This document shows, piece by piece, positions 60,427 through 64,000 of a DNA stretch of 64,000 nt. The translations under genes were made by a program, and so were the position numbers. Positions within the stretch are counted from its first letter, which is position 1. Every line of letters starts with the position of its first letter. The stretch comes from Burkholderiales bacterium RIFCSPHIGHO2_01_FULL_63_240 (GTDB lineage Bacteria > Pseudomonadota > Gammaproteobacteria > Burkholderiales > Burkholderiaceae_C), in NCBI GenBank assembly GCA_001770725.1, contig MERU01000007.1, forward strand, positions 358,924-422,923, in the 5' to 3' direction. The notes beneath the pieces are model-generated. The model was not told the origin of the DNA. It searched no databases and saw nothing but the letters and a program-made list of their open reading frames with translations.

Positions 60427-61452
60427 TCATGTCCTGGTTGATGTCAAAGCCAGCGCGCGCCACTGGCGGGCGATGTGCGCCACCGCTGCGCGCGACTCTC
60501 GGTGAACGCTGGCCAGGTTGATGAAGGCGTGGCCCAGTCGGGCAAAGTGCAGGTGTTCAACCGGGGTGCGCACGCGACGAAGGTGATCGGCATAGGCTTG
60601 TCCTTCGTCGGCCAGCATGTCGTGGCCGGCGGTGACGATCAATGCGGGCGCCATCTCGGGCGGCACGGCGGCCAGCAGTGGGGACACCCGTGGGTCGGTC
60701 GCTCGGGCCTGCACATCGCCCAGGTAGGCCTGGTAGAAGGTGGCCCGTTCGGCCCGGTCCAGGAAGTGCCCCTCACCGAAGCGCGCGTGCGATGGCCAGG
60801 TTCGCGACAGGTCGGTGCCTGGGTAGATCAGCAACTGGGCGACCAGACGCTCCCCCGCCTGCGCCAGGCGCGACGCCGTCACGGCGGCCAGGTTGGCGCC
60901 GGCGCTGTCGCCGCCCAGGGCCAGGCCGGTGGCCCCCAGCGCACCGAGCTGCTGCAGCGCCCAGCGGGCGCTGGCCATCGCGTCGTCCACCGCGGCAGGG
61001 AAGGGGGCCTCGGGAGCCAGCCGGTAGGCCACCGAGAGCAAGGGCATGCCGCTGACTTCGCACAGCAGGCGGCAGGCGTCGTCATGGGTGTCCAGGTCGC
61101 CCATGATGAAGCCGCCACCGTGGAAGAACAGGGTCAGCGGCGCGCTGATGGCGGCTGTGCTGGGGCGGTACAGGCGGGCCGCCAGCTCGCCATGGTCGGT
61201 GGGGATGGACAGGTCTTGCGACGAGCCGATGGCAAAGCCCGTGCGAAAGGCCGCCATGTCGGCCTGAAAGCGTTGACGGTTCTCCTGGGGCGTGCGTGGG
61301 CGAGCACCCAGGCGCCGAAGCCTTCGCAGCACCTGAAGAAAAGGCGAGAGCCGATCGACGGCATGGGCACCTGCGCCGGGCAGGTGGTCGCCGGCATCCA
61401 GCAGGCGGTCCAGCCCGCGCAGGACGTGCCCTTTCAAGCGCGATGCGCTCAT
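60427..61452 (-). CDS. HSL-family esterase/lipase (LipR-like)
   Basis: The 341-residue alpha/beta hydrolase belongs to the hormone-sensitive-lipase class. It has HGGGF (111-115), the nucleophile GDSAG (181-185, Ser183), Asp278 (GHDMLADEGQAYADHL) and His308 (GHAF). Its start overlaps the BVMO stop (ATGA), so they are co-translated. A coupled BVMO and esterase would turn a ketone into an ester and then into acid and alcohol. The same order (BVMO then LipR) is known in the mycobacterial mymA operon. Confidence 0.93.
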   Translation of the reverse strand: MSASRLKGHVLRGLDRLLDAGDHLPGAGAHAVDRLSPFLQVLRRLRRLGARPRTPQENRQRFQADMAAFRTGFAIGSSQDLSIPTDHGELAARLYRPSTAAISAPLTLFFHGGGFIMGDLDTHDDACRLLCEVSGMPLLSVAYRLAPEAPFPAAVDDAMASARWALQQLGALGATGLALGGDSAGANLAAVTASRLAQAGERLVAQLLIYPGTDLSRTWPSHARFGEGHFLDRAERATFYQAYLGDVQARATDPRVSPLLAAVPPEMAPALIVTAGHDMLADEGQAYADHLRRVRTPVEHLHFARLGHAFINLASVHRESRAAVAHIARQWRALALTSTRT

Positions 61453-62981
61453 GCGGCAGCCTTCGTGCGCTCAGGCGCGGGCGTCGAGGCGGTCAGGCGA
61501 CGCCAGGTGTAGTCCTGCTCGGTGACCTGGCTCGCGGCCCGCGCATAGCTGAAGGTGAATCCCGGCCAGATGCTGGAGTTGCGGCCGGTCTCGTCCAGGT
61601 ACCAGCTCTCGCAACCGCCCGCCACCCACACGGTGCCCCGCATCATCCGCTCGATGCGCGCCACGAAGCGCTGTTGCGCCGACGCGGTGGGCTCCACCAC
61701 GGCGCAGCCCTTGGCTTGCGCCAGCTTGATCACGCCCACGATGTGCCTGGCCTGCGCTTCGAGCATGTAGACCACCGAGGTGTGTCCCAAGCCGATGTTG
61801 GGGCCGTGCAGCAGGTACAGGTTGGGGAAGCCGTGCACCGTGGTGCCCATGTAGGCCTGAGGGCTGCCCCGCCAGGCCGAGGCCAGCGTGCGGCCCTGGT
61901 CATCCTGGATCAGGTGGGTGAAGGGCAGGTCTTTGGTCTGAAAGCCCGTGCCGTAAATGATCGTGTCCACAGGCCTGAAGACCCCGTCGCGCCCGATGAC
62001 GCCGTCCTTGACCACCTGCCGGATGCCCTCGGTCACGACCTCGACGTTGGCCTGTGCCAGCGCGGGGTAGTAGGTGTTCGAGATCAGGATCCGCTTGCAG
62101 CCCAGGGTGTAGTCGGGCGTGAGCTTTTGGCGCAAGGCCGGGTCGGCGACGGCGGCGTGCATGTGCCTGAGCGCCTTGGCCTGTGTGCGCGCCATCAGCC
62201 ACGGGTGCAGGAAGCCCAGGGCCAGGGCTTCGCGGTGGACATAGACCTGCGCCCGCGCCAGCTTCTGCAGCCAGGGCAGCTTGCGCAACAGGGCGCGTGC
62301 GGTGGGCGAGATCGGGCCATCGTGGCGTGGCAGGACCCACGGTGGCGTGCGCTGGAACACGTGCATCCGCGCCACCTCCGGCTGGATGGCCGGGATGAAC
62401 TGCAAGGCCGAAGCGCCGGTGCCGACCACGGCGATGCGCTTGCCCCTGGGCTGGAAACCTCGGGGCCAGTTGGCCGAGTGGAAGACCTCGCCCTGGAAGT
62501 CCTCCAGGCCGGGCAGCTTGGGCATCAAGGGGTCGCTCAGCGAGCCAAAGGCGCCCACCAGGTGCCGGGCGTGCACTTCGCCGTGGTTCGTCTGGATCTG
62601 CCAGGTCGCGCTGGCTTCGTCCCACTTGGCCTGCAACACCTCGTGGTTCAGCCGCACGTGGGGCATCAAGCCCAGCTCTCGGGCGCTGCGCTGCAGGTAG
62701 CTCAGGATTTCGGCCTGGGGTGAAAAGGCCCGGCTCCAATCGGGGTTGGGCGCAAAAGAGAACGAGTACAGGTGGGACTGCACATCGCAGGCGCACCCGG
62801 GGTAGCTGTTGTCGCGCCAGACCCCGCCGACGTCGCCGGCACGCTCCAGGATGATGAAGTCATCCACGCCCGCCTGCTTCAGCTCATGGGCGGCGGCCAG
62901 GCCACCGAAGCCCGAACCGACGATGGCGACCTGGGTGGAAACACGGGCGGTTGACGGGGGGCAAACGTTTTGCAAAGCCAT
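61449..62981 (-). CDS. Flavin-containing (Baeyer-Villiger-type) monooxygenase
   Basis: This 510-residue class B flavoprotein is a paralogue of the enzyme at 44850. It has GSGFGG (22-27), WRDNSYPGCACDVQSHLYSFSF, the BVMO fingerprint FQGEVFHSANWP (162-173), GTGASA (188-193), FQRTPPWVLPR and HGPNIGLGHTSVVYMLEAQARHIV. It is the first gene of a five-gene operon and divergent from a TetR regulator. It probably oxygenates a ketone (or aldehyde) to an ester; the actual substrate is not readable from sequence. Confidence 0.93.
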   Translation of the reverse strand: MALQNVCPPSTARVSTQVAIVGSGFGGLAAAHELKQAGVDDFIILERAGDVGGVWRDNSYPGCACDVQSHLYSFSFAPNPDWSRAFSPQAEILSYLQRSARELGLMPHVRLNHEVLQAKWDEASATWQIQTNHGEVHARHLVGAFGSLSDPLMPKLPGLEDFQGEVFHSANWPRGFQPRGKRIAVVGTGASALQFIPAIQPEVARMHVFQRTPPWVLPRHDGPISPTARALLRKLPWLQKLARAQVYVHREALALGFLHPWLMARTQAKALRHMHAAVADPALRQKLTPDYTLGCKRILISNTYYPALAQANVEVVTEGIRQVVKDGVIGRDGVFRPVDTIIYGTGFQTKDLPFTHLIQDDQGRTLASAWRGSPQAYMGTTVHGFPNLYLLHGPNIGLGHTSVVYMLEAQARHIVGVIKLAQAKGCAVVEPTASAQQRFVARIERMMRGTVWVAGGCESWYLDETGRNSSIWPGFTFSYARAASQVTEQDYTWRRLTASTPAPERTKAAA

Positions 62982-63005
62982 GGCGCATCGACACCGGAGG
63001 AAAGT

Positions 63006-63021
63006 GGTACAAAAGTGTACC
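63006..63021. promoter_or_regulatory. GGTACA-N4-TGTACC operator with adjacent -10
   Basis: GGTACA (63006-63011) and TGTACC (63016-63021) are an inverted repeat 25 bases from the BVMO start. GATAAT (63024-63029), a good -10 for the TetR gene at 63063, follows directly. Repression by TetR at this overlap would control both the regulator and the divergent operon. Confidence 0.7.
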
Positions 63022-63062
63022 GCGATAATCGGCGCTCAGCTTTGGCGTTTCCCCGCTCATCC

Positions 63063-63671
63063 ATGGCCTTGACGAAAGATGGCATTTCACCGCGCAGCCG
63101 CCTGATCGCTGGCATGGCCAAGGTCCTGGAGCAGCGAGCGCTGTCGGAGCTCTATGCCGACGATGTGGTGCGAGAGGCGGGGGTGTCCAAGCGGACCTTC
63201 TACCAACACTTCCCCAACAAGGAAGCCTGCTTCCTGGCGCTGTACCGGGAGAACAGCGCACGGGTGCTGGGCGTGCTCAAGGAGGCCTCGGGGGCCGTGG
63301 GGCTCTCCGCTTTGGAGCGGATCCAGCTGGGTTCCCAGGCTTACCTGACCTTCATGCAGGGCCAGTCGGCGTTGATGAAGCGCTTGTACATCGACATCCT
63401 GTACCTGGGCACCGAAGGCATGAAGGCCAAGCGAGAGGTGCTGCAGCAGTTTGCCGATGTGCTGCTGGCGGCTTATGAAGCCGAGCGCGAGCAGATGCCA
63501 GCCCTGCCGCCCCTCGACCCCGAGCTGGTTCTGGCGACCGTTGCCGGCATCAACGAGCTGATCCTGTTCAAGATCGAAGACGGGCAGGCCGACCGCTTGA
63601 GGGACCTCGAGGGGGTCAGTCAGAAGCTGCTGCTTGGGCAGTTGCTGCTGAGTCAGAGCAGCCAGGGGTGA
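63063..63671 (+). CDS. TetR-family transcriptional regulator
   Basis: The 202-residue regulator has the TetR helix-turn-helix (RSRLIAGMAKVLEQRALSELYADDVVREAGVSKRTFYQHFPNKEACFLALYRENS) and a helical C-terminal domain with VLATVAGINELILFKIEDGQADRL. It is divergent from the BVMO operon with the GGTACA inverted repeat between, so it is its probable repressor. The ATG at 63063 was chosen because the conserved helix begins shortly after it. Upstream open frame overlaps the operator. Confidence 0.9.
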   Translation: MALTKDGISPRSRLIAGMAKVLEQRALSELYADDVVREAGVSKRTFYQHFPNKEACFLALYRENSARVLGVLKEASGAVGLSALERIQLGSQAYLTFMQGQSALMKRLYIDILYLGTEGMKAKREVLQQFADVLLAAYEAEREQMPALPPLDPELVLATVAGINELILFKIEDGQADRLRDLEGVSQKLLLGQLLLSQSSQG

Positions 63672-63737
63672 CCCGTCGACGCTGCGTCCATCTAAGTCAG
63701 GCGTGCCACGGCGCAGGGCAGCGTCATCAAGAAAAAA

Positions 63738-63763
63738 GCCCCAAGCGCGCATTGCCTTGGGGC
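63738..63763. terminator. Bidirectional terminator between TetR and ssb
   Basis: GCCCCAAG (63738-63745) pairs with CTTGGGGC (63756-63763). It is preceded by GAAAAAA and followed by TTCTTGTTTC, so either strand gives a T-rich tail. It separates convergent genes. Confidence 0.85.
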
Positions 63764-63797
63764 TTCTTGTTTCCTGAATCAGCTCAGGAGGCCGTGA

Positions 63798-64000
63798 TCA
63801 GAACGGGATGTCGTCATCCATGTCATCAAAGCCGGTGGCCGACTTCGGTGCGGGCGCCGGGGCAGGCCGCGGGGCCGGTGCCGGACGGGGAGCCGCCGCA
63901 CGCGGTGCGGGTGCCGGCGCATCGCCGAACTCGTCCCCACCCCCCTGGGCGCCATAGCCGCCACCACCGCCGCCGCCACCACCTTCGCGGCCACCCAGCA
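63798..64000 (-). CDS. ssb: Single-stranded DNA-binding protein, C-terminal part
   Basis: Only the last ~67 codons are inside the window; the start lies beyond base 64000. They encode a Gly-rich stretch, then a Pro/Ala-rich linker (DEFGDAPAPAPRAAA), and end in GFDDMDDDIPF. That acidic MDDDIPF tail is the conserved tip by which SSB recruits partner proteins at replication forks. The OB-fold domain is outside the window. Confidence 0.92.
   Translation of the reverse strand, partial: LGGREGGGGGGGGGYGAQGGGDEFGDAPAPAPRAAAPRPAPAPRPAPAPAPKSATGFDDMDDDIPF

Noticed and set aside
1-64000. CRISPR arrays, prophage, insertion sequences, tRNA or rRNA genes
   Set aside because: No regularly spaced repeats, transposase or integrase motifs, cloverleaf or rRNA-like sequences were recognised. 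A tRNAscan or Infernal run would settle this.

Overview
The window is high-GC, densely packed chromosomal DNA of a betaproteobacterium, most likely order Burkholderiales in the Aquabacterium/Leptothrix/Rubrivivax neighbourhood. Reasons: a dcw cluster with a MurE-MurF fusion, the surA-lptD and amgK neighbourhood, a trimeric Gram-negative porin, a PEP-CTERM protein, and an AlkB alkane hydroxylase with rubredoxin. This placement is inferred from gene content; no phylogeny could be run. I saw no rRNA, tRNA, CRISPR array, prophage or insertion sequence.

Layout. 1-12.9 kb: peptidoglycan and division (dcw) cluster, all on +: murE(3' end)-murF fused, mraY, murD (with an unusual acidic insertion), ftsW, murG, murC, ddl, ftsQ, ftsA, ftsZ, then a clear terminator. 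13.0-23.6 kb: a DUF6279-type lipoprotein, cca, a PEP-CTERM protein preceded by a near-consensus sigma-54 promoter, the envelope-biogenesis operon lptD-surA-rsmA on -, divergent amgK, and a RhlE-type RNA helicase. 23.6-26.2 kb: AraC regulator divergent from alkB-rubredoxin. 26.3-33.1 kb: AMP nucleosidase, a solitary HigA-type antitoxin, a Crp/Fnr regulator, purT, and a histidine kinase with an HTH-receiver partner. 33.1-37.9 kb: an NMT1/SsuA-type ABC importer divergent from a porin with repeats between them, then MTA/SAH nucleosidase. 37.9-41.8 kb: an unusual minus-strand cluster with two winged-helix regulators carrying degenerate receivers, flanking a chalcone-isomerase-like periplasmic protein, a stand-alone FlgH-like lipoprotein, another lipoprotein and a small Ala-rich protein. 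41.9-44.0 kb: CpxRA-like two-component system. 44.0-47.0 kb: SDR and Baeyer-Villiger-type monooxygenase (BVMO) with a divergent TetR regulator. 47.1-54.2 kb: AqpZ, SbmA/YddA-type exporter, two DUF4398/OmpA lipoproteins, hybrid histidine kinase, truD. 54.2-63.7 kb: two hydrolases, two TetR regulators and a five-gene minus-strand operon of BVMO, HSL-type esterase, two SDRs and an SMP-30/strictosidine-synthase-like protein. The window ends in the 3' part of ssb.

How the genes fit together. The first third is core envelope and division machinery. The accessory content points to hydrocarbon or lipid oxidation: AlkB plus rubredoxin can hydroxylate alkanes. SDR dehydrogenases, BVMOs (ketone to ester) and esterases together make up the reactions of a sub-terminal oxidation route. 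The BVMO-esterase-SDR order near 57.5-63 kb resembles the mycobacterial mymA-lipR-sadH arrangement. Each TetR-controlled module has a recognisable inverted-repeat operator in its divergent intergenic region. The most enigmatic stretch is the FlgH-like/degenerate-receiver cluster. The best regulatory find is the sigma-54 promoter in front of the PEP-CTERM gene.
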